64,000 bases of DNA from Fistulifera solaris (taxonomy: Eukaryota > Bacillariophyta > Bacillariophyceae > Naviculales > Stauroneidaceae): assembly GCA_030295235.1 (NCBI GenBank), contig AP026162.1, forward strand, positions 1,550,001 to 1,614,000. Reading direction: 5' to 3'. Of the stretch, positions 11,213 through 22,055 are shown piece after piece. The notes under the pieces are model-generated. The model was given only the letters and a program-made list of their open reading frames with translations. It made no database searches and was not told the DNA's origin. Position numbers and translations under genes: made by a program. Position 1 is the first letter of the stretch. Every line of letters starts with the position of its first letter.

Positions 11213-14200
11213 TCATTGTCTAGAGCGATTTTTCTGGTGAGTGGCCAGAATATACGATGCGCCTTCACAACCTTCGCTGCTAAGCTTTCTTATTGAATCT
11301 TCAACTAGTGATGTCTTCCAGACCTTAGCTTCAATCATCCGCACGGATAACTCGGCGACTTGACTTGAGCTCGAGGTAGAAATACCGAGAGATATGATGC
11401 GACTGAGAGTCTTGACTTCCAAGCATCTTCTCTTGAGGGAACACAAACCATGATGTGACCAGGATTGGATGTCTGCGGCTAATGAAAGGTACGAGTGCAC
11501 AATCCGCCAACGACTTTCGACGCTCTCGGTGCTCGCAAGCGCGCAGTTCAAAACATCTGAGGACAACTTATCTAATTCAAATACTGCGACAAAGAGAATT
11601 CTTAGATTCTCTTCTGGAGGTATTTCCTTTCCCATATCACCCGATAGTATCTGAAAAGCTTTACTCGAATCATCAATCAAGGGCATGGCTTGATCAATGC
11701 TGAACAACTTTGACATATCACCTGAAAGTTTGTTTAAAGCATCAATACAATGTCCGACTAATTGCGCTGCATCATTTCGGTTTGAACTTTTCAAATCATT
11801 TGAAAATAATTCTTTCCCGGCGCTCGCCTCCAGTTTCATCCAGAGCGCTCTTTGACTTTCACGTACTTGTTGAAACATGCTCCCACTCTGTTCAAGTCCA
11901 TGATCAACGCCAAGTGAAGTGGCAACGGTGAGGACCCGGCGATCAAGCTGTACGGGCGACAGCAATTCCAATGCTTGCTGCAAATGTTCTCCTAACCACT
12001 TCCGCAAAACGTCGTTGCAACACTCGATCAGCACGTCGTCTCTGAAATCAATGCCTCCATTCTCAGCTAAACAGCGAGTTCTCATCTCCTCTTCGATCTT
12101 TCTTTGAAATTCTTCGATTGGCAATTTCTTAAGTAGTCGAGAAACAACAAATTCACAGATTAGCTTCATTTCCGGTTGCCGGTGAAAAAATCCATCTCTC
12201 AAATTTCTTCTCAATTTATCTTTGGGTGTAGAATACTCTTCCTCTGCTTTGACAATCCTAGGAGACGAGCTCGTGACTTGACTTAAAATGGACGGCCTTA
12301 ATTTTCTGGAGACGCCAGGGCTTTTGGTCGATTTGTTGTTTGTCCGGGAAATGCTCGCAACGAGTGAACGCAAATCTTCTAAATGCGCTATGGATGAGAA
12401 TATTGCATTCGGAGGGATTGTCGCGAAAACATCAGCCTTTTGCATTCCGTCGACATCGCTGGAAGAGAGCAAGGTGAAAGTTTGGACGCGGCTGCAACAC
12501 CGACTGCATTAGCGAAAAAGCTCTCCACAGCTAGAGCTACATGACACCCACTCACATCAGAAGCTTCCTTCGCCTTAGCTTTTTGCAATTGCCGCAAGAT
12601 TGAAAGCACCTCGACGTACGTCTTTGACTTCATAGCTGATATGTCCCAAGAGCTCATCTGAAGTAGCTCTATGATCCAAGGGACTACAAGATGTAGCTTG
12701 TTGTTCAATAGCGCACTTTCGATAACAGAAATGACACACAGTCCGCATCCCTTGAGCTGCAGTAAGGCATCTAAGGCGGGATCGGCGCTTTGTTGTTCAG
12801 TAGCTGTTCCAAAAGATCTCCAGTTGGGAGAGAAAAAGAGCAATCCAACATACCGAGCAAGCATAGACATCTCCAACAGCTTTGTTTCGCTTGTTGCATC
12901 TTCATCAGTTGTCTTTGTCATTTTGTTAATTATGGCGGATCTCAGATGAATGGCGAGGGCGTATGAGTCAGCGGAAAGAATAAACAGAAAGAAGAATTCT
13001 TGGTGCCCAGGGAACAAACGCAAAGCCTCCGACCGAGGAGAATCGGAGCTGCGAGCACGATCTGCGGCAACCTTGTGTGAGCTGCTTCGACTCTGCGATG
13101 CGGACTGTGAGAATCGTTGATGCAGCTTCTGCAATTTGTCCTTGTCTGCGATTTGCAAAAGTTCTTTGTCTGTTTCTTGCAGCGGAACCATACCAATTTG
13201 TAGGAGAAGGTCCACAAAAAAAGACGAAAACCAAGTATAGTTACTTTCCATGAGACCCTCGATCACCGTCCTTGACGACCGCTGGATCGACAAAAGTGAT
13301 TTCTCCACTTTTGAGGCATCGAGGACTTTGCCTCGTACACTAAGGAACGACCTTAGCTGATATAAGAATGCATCTCTGCTAGCTTCCCTGTTCATGTATA
13401 TAAGCTGCTCTTCAGGTGAGCGAAAGTTGTGTCGTGAATCTCGTTGTTCGTCAAACGGCAGACTCAGCAATGCTGTCTGATTGCTTGTAAAAGATGAGGA
13501 TAACATGCCGTTCCGATTCCACGCTTTTAACAGGCGGTCGCATTCATTGTAAACGGAGGGCACGAGCTCCAGAAGAGGTGGACACCGAGAGAGAGTCTCC
13601 CACATGACAGGGCCAAGACCATACAAAATCTTTTCTTGGCATCGAATTGATTCTGAAGCAAAATAAATGCAAGAGGGATTGTCGACAAGGATATGACCCA
13701 GTGGACTCTTTGACGAAATTCCATTTTTGGTTTCATTTGGAAGGACAAGTAGCCGAAATAGTAAATGAAGTTCGAGGGGAGTCGAAGGAACCAGACATGA
13801 ATCGATTAACGCCGAGTAAACAACAACCAAATGTTTTAGTGCTATGGTTTCCGACAAGCCTTCACTCTTCTGAGGGGTGAAAGCAGGCTGACGCGTTCTC
13901 TCTTTGTCCTCTTTCCACTTGAACGTTCCTGACTTTTCCGGAGTCACGGGAGCACTCGCAGATCGACTTAAAGCATTACTAGATGTGGAATTGCCAGATT
14001 TCGGTGCGAACGCTTTGGCAAACTGCTTCTGCGTAGGTACATCAAGCGGTACTTCTGAAGGCAAATCAACCAGATTTCCTTTCGACATCCCCCCATACCG
14101 ATGCATTCGAATCCGGTGTTAACGTGGCAGGGCGGATTCGTCGTTTGTTTCCTCCCTGAGAAGTGCTTTTCGTCGTCAATGTAGATTTCGTCGTCAATGT

Positions 14201-14500
14201 AGAAGCCGTTTTCGCTTTGACGGAGAGAGCAGGAAAAGATTCCTCGTATGACGGTGTTGTTTGTTTATTGTTTGAGTCTTCGAGAAAAGGACGACATGCA
14301 TCTCGTACAGCGTTAAGTAGAGCAAGTGACGTCTCCACTCGATTGTTGCAGCTGTAACTTCCACAAAAATTCTCACTTTCCCCAATAAGCCAAGATATAA
14401 GTAGACGCGTTGTTTCGGGACTTTCCAGAGCTCCAACGACGTTTTCAATAGCACGAAAGCGATGGCATGGACACGCATTCTTCTTTTCCGATTTGCCCAT
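11213..14500 (-). CDS. CDAN1: Codanin-1-like protein
   Basis: About 1,095 aa, ATG at 14500, one exon. Codanin features are a helical N-terminus (VETSLALLNAVRDACRPFLED), a short disordered stretch with SVWG, HLVVVYSALIDSCLVPST followed by LHLLFRLL, GHQEFFFLFILSADSYALAIH, and LARYVGLLFFSPNW. The C-terminal half is helical (PEMKLICEFVVSRLLKK). Codanin-1 binds the histone chaperone ASF1 and restrains histone supply; mutations cause congenital dyserythropoietic anaemia in humans. Two frame breaks, at the C run 14089-14094 (six, five expected) and the T run 12481-12483 (one short), separate three otherwise continuous frames. The gene is tail-to-tail with the SDR (60 bp gap). Confidence 0.7.
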
Positions 14501-15766
14501 TGTCTATTCAATGCTATTAGTCTACCCACGACACAGCAGTCGTTAATGTTTCTCTAGGCTTATTCAAAGTACAACTGACTGATTTGGAAGAAGCTCTTTT
14601 TGTTGTATTGAATCATCATCAAAAGAATGCAGATCGCTCCGTCGCGCAGTGCTCCTCTGTTCTCGCATCGTGTGTGTGTGTCAACCTGACCAGAGATATC
14701 AACCCTCACGGGGACGTCTGCAATCTGACAACATAGATCCATCATCTAGCCTCTTTACTACTAAATTGATTATACTACATTACTACGGAATCCGAACGCC
14801 CATCTCCCAGCAGAAAGCAGATTCTCAACCCAGTAGAAGCGTTGTGTAAACGGCGGAAATTAAAGCAGAACACCACATTTGCCACGTGTGATGGTGTTCT
14901 CGCATCGTACAATAAGGCGTGTGGGTGTGGGTGTGGTGTTTATAGAGAGGTGGTCCAGACAATCTGGACCAGTTGTATTTTCTTTGTATTTTCACGTTCC
15001 CAGGAAATCTGGGTGAGCGGTGTTTTCCACTTGGTCCAGAAATCTGGACCAGTTGTATTTTCACGTACCCAGGAAATCTGGGGTTTGGTGTTTACACGTG
15101 GTCCAGAAAATCTGGACCAGCTGTATTATTACATTTCCAGGAAATCTGGGTGTTTGGTGTTCACACGTGGTCCAGAAAACCTGGGGCTTGGGATGTACAT
15201 GTGTCCAGAAATTTGGATTTGTATTTCCACGTTCCCAAAAATGTCGGCGTGTGTTATTTTTTAACTGTCCACATAATCTGGACCCTTTGTATTTACACGT
15301 CTCCAGAAATCATCTGAACCTGTTGTGGTCATCTTCAAAATGTCATCAACCAAATTTAATAAAGGTTGTGGTTTACTACTACTTACTCTATATATCAGAG
15401 TGTGGACTACTTTTTTCAGTGACTCAACTTTGTTTGAGTCCCGTGACTTGTTTTCATCCACTAATAGCAACTCTATCATAGATTTTAGGCTTTGAAAAAT
15501 TTATACCTTTTAATCACGGTGCCATTGAAACACCATTCAATAATCACGGGTCGATTATATACATTATCTCCATTGTATTCTTCTAGTAGAGTGCTCTATT
15601 GATTATTCTGGCATAAAATGTCGCTGGTGATAGCGCACACCGTCTCACAACGGTTACATCCACTCAGTCATGTTAAGGCCTTTAAACGTCAAGCCTTGCT
15701 ATGTCAATATTGCAAATGCAATAACTAGGGGAACGTGATTTAAAACAGCGAGCATCAATCTATGAC
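14501..15766. other. Intergenic region around array A
   Basis: Apart from the hairpin array the stretch holds GT-rich simple sequence (near 14672 and 14922) and AT-rich DNA from 15330 to 15766. No gene or structural RNA is recognised. Confidence 0.4.
14951..15325 (+). repeat. Palindromic hairpin array A (diverged)
   Basis: Five to seven imperfect units, spaced about 67-81 bp. Each has a hairpin close to TGGTCCAGAAATCTGGACCA followed by TTGTATTTTCACGT, then a weaker palindrome CCAGGAAATCTGGG. Clear unit starts are at 14951, 15031, 15098 and 15168, with degenerate ones near 15202, 15270 and 15300. Units decay towards the right. It shares its core with array B at 38590-39240. The array lies upstream of the codanin start and downstream of the SDR stop. 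The open frames across it arise from the periodicity and are not genes. Confidence 0.8.
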
Positions 15767-16537
15767 CTACCCCCGCCCAACGAATGGCTGCGTGGTTGGC
15801 AAAACGACAAGCTCAAGTATACCGGTAGTGGGTGGCATCGCTACCATTGTTAACACACATTCTGCGACATCGTTGGCGTCCACGAAACCTTCTTGTTGAC
15901 GTGCTTGAATCATCTCCCGGGTCAGCAGATCACTGGCTACATTTCCAGGATGGATGATACCCACCGAAACGCCATGTTCTCGTCCATCTAAAGCGAGTGA
16001 GCGACTCAAGCCATTCAGTGCAAACTTGGAAGTGGTATAAGCTGTAGAGTCAGGTCGTGGCGACATGGCGGAAAGGCTTCCAACATTGATTATTCGGCCA
16101 CCGTTTGACATATGTTTAAACGCTTCACGAGAGCATAAGAAAGGTCCGAGCACATTAACTTTCATGACCCACTCAAAGTCATTTGCTGTTAAATCCGAAA
16201 GGGGTTTGTCGACGTTAGTTCCGGCATTGTTGATCAAAATATCAATTTGTTGGCCGTCATTTCCTTGAATGCGCGCGAAGAGCTCTTTCACGGAAGTTTC
16301 ATCCGTTACGTCACACGAGAAAGTCTCCACAGTGGGATTATCGCTCACGTTGTTGTTGTCAGTCGTAAGATTTTGTTTAATGTTCGCGGCGGCTTCTTTT
16401 AAACTCTCCAAGTTCCGCCCCGTCAGCACGACCGATGCACCGGCCTGCGCTAACTTGTTGGCGATGGCTTGGCCGATTCTACCGCTGGCGCCAGTGATCA
16501 GAGCCCGTTTTCCCTTAAGAAAGGATATTGTGGACAT
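15767..16537 (-). CDS. Short-chain dehydrogenase/reductase
   Basis: 256 aa, one uninterrupted exon, ATG at 16537. Classical SDR motifs: TGASGRIG (residues about 15-22), TGRN after beta-2 (NADP-type Arg), CDVTD, INNAGTN, IINVGSLSA (catalytic Ser), YTTSKFAL (Tyr-x-x-x-Lys), IHPGNVASDL. The C-terminus (ILELVVLPTTQPFVGRG) resembles bacterial-type clavaldehyde or oxidoreductase SDRs. The reaction is NAD(P)-linked oxidation or reduction of an unknown carbonyl or alcohol. There is no targeting peptide, so it is probably cytosolic. It is not closely similar to the other SDR at 10358. Confidence 0.85.
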   Translation of the reverse strand: MSTISFLKGKRALITGASGRIGQAIANKLAQAGASVVLTGRNLESLKEAAANIKQNLTTDNNNVSDNPTVETFSCDVTDETSVKELFARIQGNDGQQIDILINNAGTNVDKPLSDLTANDFEWVMKVNVLGPFLCSREAFKHMSNGGRIINVGSLSAMSPRPDSTAYTTSKFALNGLSRSLALDGREHGVSVGIIHPGNVASDLLTREMIQARQQEGFVDANDVAECVLTMVAMPPTTGILELVVLPTTQPFVGRG

Positions 16538-16933
16538 TTGTTAATTGGTTCCTTGCATAGCTTCTAAATTATAGCACTAATAATAGTCTCTATAGAATGT
16601 TGTGGTGATAGCGAAGAAGATCCAAACAATAAATGGCTATCTAGTTCACGGATTAAGTAATTCAGTACCGGTAAGATTTTTATCAACACCTCTGACGAAA
16701 ATACCTGGTAACAAGACATCGTCAAAACCAAACATCGCCCATTTCTAGATTTAGCGGTAAGCGGTAACACATCTACCAGGTAAGTTTAACCATAAAAGTT
16801 CAAAATATTTCCATTGGTTTGACCTCCCTTTGAGTGATCTTTCATCTTAGTCGATAGATATCGTCCAAACACTGAGTAATTTCTGTAAAATATTGAGAGC
16901 ACTTATATCAAAGTTTTATCTCAAGTAGCGTGC

Positions 16934-17015
16934 GCAACTTTGTCCGAGTTGGTCTAAGGAGGTGGTTTCAAGCACCACTGTATTCGTACGCATGGGTTCG
17001 AATCCCATAGGTTGC
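16934..17015 (+). tRNA. tRNA-Leu (anticodon CAA)
   Basis: An 82 nt cloverleaf. The acceptor stem GCAACTT pairs with AGGTTGC. The anticodon stem GTGGT/ACCAC encloses loop TTCAAGC with anticodon CAA. A long type II variable arm follows, then T-arm ATGGG-TTCGAAT-CCCAT. No intron is present. A TTTTT tract just downstream (about 17022) fits a Pol III terminator. The rest of the 663 bp gap from 16538 to 17200 shows nothing else. Confidence 0.93.
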
Positions 17016-17200
17016 AAACTCTTTTTGATGATTTATTCCTCGTCTAACCTTGCCCACAGCAGCGTCATTTTTGTGAAAAAATAAAGGTTTGACGAGCGAC
17101 GAACAGTAAAGCTGCTGCTTATTAATCATCAAAATTTTGACCCTATTATTACACTTTCTCGCGCCAACACGGTCTTTCACCAAATCACTCAACGGATACA

Positions 17201-17477
17201 ATGTCCCTTCGAAGGCCACCAACGCGAATTGAGCTTAAGGCCGATGACATTGAAGAGTTCGACAAGGTAGGCAATTCACTCATTCATGCGTTACGAAACA
17301 CCCCCCGTTATGTTAACTCACGCCGTTTGTTCTGTTTAGGTTCGCAAGGAGGAAGCTTACACTCTCTTTCAAGTAAAGAATGATCACGCTGATGCAAGGA
17401 CGCCCCACATGCAAGCCAAGAAAATGGCGGCACTCTCTCGCATTGGAGTGACAGGCCGATTGCCCGAGAAACGGTAA
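17201..17477 (+). CDS. CDC26: CDC26/APC12, anaphase-promoting complex subunit
   Basis: A small two-exon gene, 17201-17266 and 17340-17477, with a 73 bp intron (GTAGGC...TTTAG), giving 67 aa. The N-terminus MSLRRPPTRIELKADDIEEF is the CDC26 signature (MLRRKPTRLELKLDDIEEF in animals), the segment that threads into the TPR groove of APC6/CDC16 and stabilises it. The second exon adds a short basic tail ending RIGVTGRLPEKR. The N-terminal match and the clean splice site make this call strong despite the size. Confidence 0.88.
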
Positions 17478-17676
17478 GGTCAAGGTGCGCCTTAATCTAA
17501 TGCTGAAGTCTATTTGGATGTGAATGTAGTAGTGTGTGAAGCAGGTGGATTACACATGATTTATTAGAATCTCTATATACGACCTGGACGAACGTTCGAC
17601 GGAATCGTCGGCATTGTCTCCTCGAGTATAAGCTTTCTATCGTTTAGGCTGACGAATCTTATAGGGTGCCTTAACT

Positions 17677-18186
17677 TTAAATTCGATATTCTGGAGCACT
17701 GAGGTCGATCGTTTGCGGTAAAGAATTAGACACTTCGTCGAATGTCCCCGTGGATGGAATTCCGATTTGATTGCCTAGCCATCCAGGACCCAATATGACA
17801 TTCATACTGAAGAAGAAAGCGATTGCTGCTGCAAGAATGTATGTGAACACATTGATGCCGAACATCTACGTCGCCGCGTATGGTGAGATTTGTCATGCCA
17901 GTATTGATATCAAATTGAAATTGAAAATGAATATTCAACACGCACCCGTTGTATTACCATCCAGTTTGATGGCTTTCCAGCTTCGATTTCTGCTAGTGTC
18001 GCTTCATCCAATTCGTCATCACTAAGTAGAATTAAATCCCGATTATCTTCGTTATTGAGCTGCCCATGAAGGACACGCTGCTTTTTTGATTTGCAAGTGA
18101 TCGGACAGGGAATTCGAAAAAGCGTCAATCGGCGACCCTGGTGTCTGAAACATCAGAATCATCTTGAGTAGCAATAAATACCTCAT
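17677..18186 (-). CDS. Small single-pass membrane protein, diatom hypothetical
   Basis: Reconstructed as exon 1 18186-17958 and exon 2 17865-17677 (intron 92 bp), about 138 aa. Exon 1 carries an acidic block DLILLSDDELDEATLAEIE. Exon 2 has one clear transmembrane segment (INVFTYILAAAIAFFFSMNV) followed by PGWLGNQIG and a soluble tail. The start at 18186 requires one base fewer in the T run 18082-18087, so the N-terminus is uncertain. No known family was recognised; function unknown. Confidence 0.5.
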
Positions 18187-18653
18187 TGCTTGGTTGCAAA
18201 AATCTTTTTAAACCCGTAGTTCGTACGAGCAAAGCTTGAAGAATGAAATGGCCATCATCATCATCGCATCAAAGACAAAAGAAAGTCAGTCGAAGACGAC
18301 GCCATGTCTCATTTATGTTTTTCGTGACAGAAATTCAGTCACGGGCGCCCGTTTGGACTGTGTAAGTTACACTCTGTACCTGGTAGCTGTGCAATTGTGC
18401 ACTTGCGTAGGAACTGGTATTCGAATGTTATGCTTAAAACGAGTTCAGCTACTAATGGATAGCGCGAAAGTTTCCCGCCTTTCATCACACCTCGTCCCTC
18501 CATGTTTCGATCGTTATTGCGCGATCGACATGAATGAATGCACGGCAACGCAATGACATTGCAGCTGCTCGACAACAGCAACGGCATTTATTTTCCAAGC
18601 GTGCTTGATAAATTGTAAGCAATTAATTGAGTTATCAGTAAACTAGCTAAGCC
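18187..18653. other. Divergent intergenic region
   Basis: About 467 bp between the small membrane protein gene and RFC3. No gene or repeat is seen. ATCATCATCATC-type simple sequence lies near 18253. Confidence 0.35.
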
Positions 18654-19797
18654 ATGTTATGGGTCGATGAATACCGACCCACGAAACTGGAGGATCTTTC
18701 CTACCATTCGGATATTACCGATCGTTTGCAGGCGCTGGCACAGAACCCTGACTCCATGCCCCATCTATTCTTTTTATGGACCGTCAGGGGCTGGAAAGAA
18801 GACTCGCATCAACTGCTTACTCGAAGCTCTTTACGGACCTGGAGCGAGGAAACTCAAATTGGATCAACGCACATTTACAACACCCACCAACAAGACGGTA
18901 CAAATCAACATGGTTACCTCAAGTTATCACATCGAAATTAGCCCCGGTGATGCAGGTTTGAATGATCGTTTTGTCGTTCAAGATATTATCAAAGAGATCG
19001 CGTCCAACCAGAATATTTCGGCGATGAGCAGTACCAAGAAAACAGCACTCTTCAAAACTGTGGTTCTAGTGGAAGTCGATCGACTCAGTCGTCAAGCACA
19101 AGCCGCTTTGCGTCGCACAATGGAAAAGTACGCCAAGACATGCCGTCTTATTTTGTGCTGTGATTCGATGAGTAAAGTAATGGAACCTGTACGCAGTCGA
19201 TGTTTAGGAATTCGTGTGCCAGCACCGACTCACATCGAGGTAAGCCGCTTTGTAAATCGAAATCGCGCACGACATTCAATTGACTAAACACTTGTTTTTC
19301 CTCCTTTAAAGATATCTAATGTATTGATCAAAACCGCCCGTCGCACCGAACATACTCTTCCCGAAGAAGTGGCGAGCAACATCGCTCGTTCCTGCGATCG
19401 CAACTTACGCCGTGCCATTCTCATGTTGGAAGCCATGAGTACGCAAGGTCTCACCAAAGATCAACCGGTTCCGGTGACGGACTGGGAACTTTACATTCGT
19501 CAGATTGCCATTGACATCACCAAAGAGCAAAGTCCGCAACGCTTGGCAGCGACACGCGAAAAGATGTACGAACTTTTGGTCAACTGCATCCCTCCGACCA
19601 TTGTACTCAAGACCTTAGTTAGGGAATTGCTGAGAAATCTTGATGATACGTTGAAACCTTCCGTCGTAGAGTGGGCAGCCTTCTACGAACATCGCATCGC
19701 CATGGGAAGCAAAGAGATTTTTCATCTAGAAGCGTTCGTGGCAAAATACATGGCGCTGTACAAGAAGTATCTCAACGACCTATTCGATGATTTTTAA
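18654..19797 (+). CDS. RFC3: Replication factor C subunit 3 (clamp loader)
   Basis: Exons 18654-19239 and 19312-19797, intron 72 bp, 356 aa, the same length as human RFC3. The start is MLWVDEYRPTKLEDLSYH. AAA+ landmarks are Walker A YGPSGAGKKTR, Walker B-like VVLVEVDRLS (family-typical, lacking a full DExx box), the arginine-finger region ALRRTMEKYAKTCRLIL, the SRC motif VRSRCLGIRV, and the C-terminal collar ending YYEHR-like, HLEAFVAKYMALYKKY. As part of the RFC pentamer it loads PCNA at primer ends. One extra T in 18771-18775 splits the frame before YGPSG. It is tail-to-tail with the VAT1-like gene, only 37 bp apart. Confidence 0.93.
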
Positions 19798-19834
19798 AAG
19801 AAAAAGTAAGTAATGTTACAACAATGCGACTTCT

Positions 19835-21118
19835 TCATGATTCTGCCGTAGACAATACTATTTTTCCGACCGTAGCACCACTGGATATAAGATCGTGCGC
19901 CGACGCAATGTCATTCATGTGCATCTCCACTACTCGCGGACACGATAATTTCCCTTCTTCCAGCCAAGCTAGTACTTGATCAAACAGATCAGATAGCATC
20001 TCGCGCTCGTTGGCAAAGAATGACAAATTGAAAGCCAAGACAGCTTTATTCACGGCTCCCATTTCCATGGGATCTAGTTTGGGCATGTTGGTCATCTTAT
20101 ACGCCATTTTCAGCCATTGCCAGGGCGACAGCATATCACGGCCCATGGGTAAATTTGTATGAAATCCAAAAACAATCAACCGTCCTGTCATTGCTAAATG
20201 ATCGTACGACTGTTGCAAGGTATCTACTCCGGAAGAATCCATTACTGCAGCATAGCCTGAAGGAGAAGCCGCGGCAATCTCATTCCACATGTTTCTCGTC
20301 GCACTCTTATCGATCACAACATCACATCCTAACCGTTTGGCTTCTTCTACTTTGGCCGAACGCCCAACGACGCCTACTACCGGTGACAAGCCCAATAACT
20401 TCGACATTTGAATGAGCATACTGCCGACTCCTCCGGCCGCTGAATGAATCAAAATGCCCTTGTTGTTGAATTTGGAGGGTATCGGAAAGTGCCCCGCCAA
20501 GAACAAGGAATAGAGTGACGTGAGGGCCACGGTAGGGATCGCCGAAGCTTGGCTGGTGGACCATCCGTCGGGAACTCGTCGAAGGTGCAAGGCGGGGACC
20601 ATGACGCGAGAGCTATACGCCCCAAATAAAGTGCATCCGAACACACGATCACCCACTCGAAATTGCCGCACGTCGGCGCCCACGTGCTCGACGACACCGG
20701 CAATGTCAAAACCAGGAACGATCGGATAGCCGACATACTGATTCGCACTCTCATAGAGGCCCCATCGAATACAGATATCCGCATAATTCACAGAAAACGA
20801 ATCGATCCGCACAATGACACAATCACTCGGCAGATCCTTGATATGAGCAAAGGCTCCTTCACGAGGCGACACGTTGTAGCCGGTCGTACAGTACCCCGGC
20901 TTCAAAGTAATGATGCGCAACTGCTCCACGCCACCGGGACGTGCAATCACCACGCATTTCGTATTATCGGATACGGGGCCTTCTGTTTGTTCCTGGGGCA
21001 ATTTCGGAACCAATGCGGGCAGCAGGCTCGGCGCAAACATTCGAACAAACCACGAGAGTAGATTGGCGCCCATTGCCATCAAAATGGCAGTGTCTTGACC
21101 GAGAATTTTCTTTCCCAT
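19835..21118 (-). CDS. VAT1-like zinc-independent MDR oxidoreductase
   Basis: 427 aa, ATG at 21118, one exon. The N-terminal 50 residues hold a hydrophobic segment (ILMAMGANLLSWFVRMFAP) that may anchor or target it. The catalytic domain follows (SFSVNYADICIRWGLY, PGFDIAGVVEHVG, GDRVFG), then a Rossmann fold with the NADPH motif HSAAGGVGSMLIQ and VVGVVGRSAK. This is the quinone oxidoreductase/VAT-1 group of medium-chain dehydrogenases, which lack zinc. The substrate is unknown; these enzymes usually reduce quinones or enones with NADPH. Confidence 0.85.
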   Translation of the reverse strand: MGKKILGQDTAILMAMGANLLSWFVRMFAPSLLPALVPKLPQEQTEGPVSDNTKCVVIARPGGVEQLRIITLKPGYCTTGYNVSPREGAFAHIKDLPSDCVIVRIDSFSVNYADICIRWGLYESANQYVGYPIVPGFDIAGVVEHVGADVRQFRVGDRVFGCTLFGAYSSRVMVPALHLRRVPDGWSTSQASAIPTVALTSLYSLFLAGHFPIPSKFNNKGILIHSAAGGVGSMLIQMSKLLGLSPVVGVVGRSAKVEEAKRLGCDVVIDKSATRNMWNEIAAASPSGYAAVMDSSGVDTLQQSYDHLAMTGRLIVFGFHTNLPMGRDMLSPWQWLKMAYKMTNMPKLDPMEMGAVNKAVLAFNLSFFANEREMLSDLFDQVLAWLEEGKLSCPRVVEMHMNDIASAHDLISSGATVGKIVLSTAES

Positions 21119-21722
21119 CTAAATTAGAGTAATTTGATGCAACTGATCTAATGAATGATTGAGACGTTGGTATAAAAGGTCTTTCAAGGCGAAGACGAGA
21201 TGAGTTTCAACAAAATCATCATCGTCAAGCATCATCGCACTCATCAATCCTCATCATCTCTTAATCACGGATACTTTCTACAGGGCTAAATCGTGCATCG
21301 CAGTGGTGTTCTTCTGTATCGCTTGTATTGTACACACGGTATTGTCGCTTGTGTACTTTGTAGGGAAGAGAGGTGCGCGCGCCGAAACATCGTCCATCGT
21401 CTATCATCTTGCCGCCATGTCAACCGCGAAGCGTGAAGAAACGGTTGATCGGAGTCTTTTCCGGTTGCACGATTCCACAAAGAACGACTGCGTCGAAATC
21501 TTTCTACGTTGCTACATTACATCCTTATAGTAATTAGCCACTAGCCCAGTCGGAGTAGGCGTTCGATCGATTTCCGGATTTCCCAAAATCTCATTTTGAA
21601 AAAACACAGCTGGTCGCAAGTCTCATTATTTATCTCCATCCGACTTCTGAAAGCATTCGGAAGGCGACTTTACACGACGCCTTTTTCTATTCGATATCCT
21701 CATTTGTTAATTCATAGCTACC
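21119..21722. other. Divergent intergenic region
   Basis: About 600 bp between the VAT1-like gene and the small basic protein gene. No gene, repeat or RNA is recognised. Confidence 0.35.
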
Positions 21723-22055
21723 ATGACACGATCTTCTTCGCGTACCTCCACTACGGCTTTAACCGTTGCCGAGCGGGCGAAATTCAATCCAGTCCGACTG
21801 CGCATGCGCTACTCAAGGGGGCCGGGTAGCTTCTCGGCGTCTTCTGCCACCATAACGAGTATGGCATCATCGTTATCCCTCAATGAACTTCGCGAAGTTC
21901 CTTTTGTCGAGAAGTTCGATCCTGTGAATAACATTGCGCAGACCCCACGGACAAAGCCTCCATTGATGCAATGCCCCGATGCTCCTCGCAAGCGACAATA
22001 CTTCTTTGACGTTCCAAAGGGGATTCCGGAAAGAATACAGTTTCCCGAGTTTTGA
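21723..22055 (+). CDS. Small basic protein with a CPDAPRKRQ motif
   Basis: 110 aa, ATG at 21723, single exon, Ser/Thr-rich N-terminus. The C-terminus reads MQCPDAPRKRQYFFDVP and ends in a hydrophobic/acidic KGIPERIQFPEF. The Cys-Pro-x-Ala-Pro-Arg-Lys core resembles the conserved motif of plant SIAMESE-type CDK inhibitors, but the match is short and could be chance. No domain is otherwise recognised. Real coding is supported by an upstream in-frame stop, good codon use and a conserved-looking C-terminus. Confidence 0.5.
   Translation: MTRSSSRTSTTALTVAERAKFNPVRLRMRYSRGPGSFSASSATITSMASSLSLNELREVPFVEKFDPVNNIAQTPRTKPPLMQCPDAPRKRQYFFDVPKGIPERIQFPEF

Noticed and set aside
14825-15064. Minus-strand and plus-strand ORFs across hairpin array A
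   Set aside because: They are caused by the repeated units, with residues repeating in step with the array.
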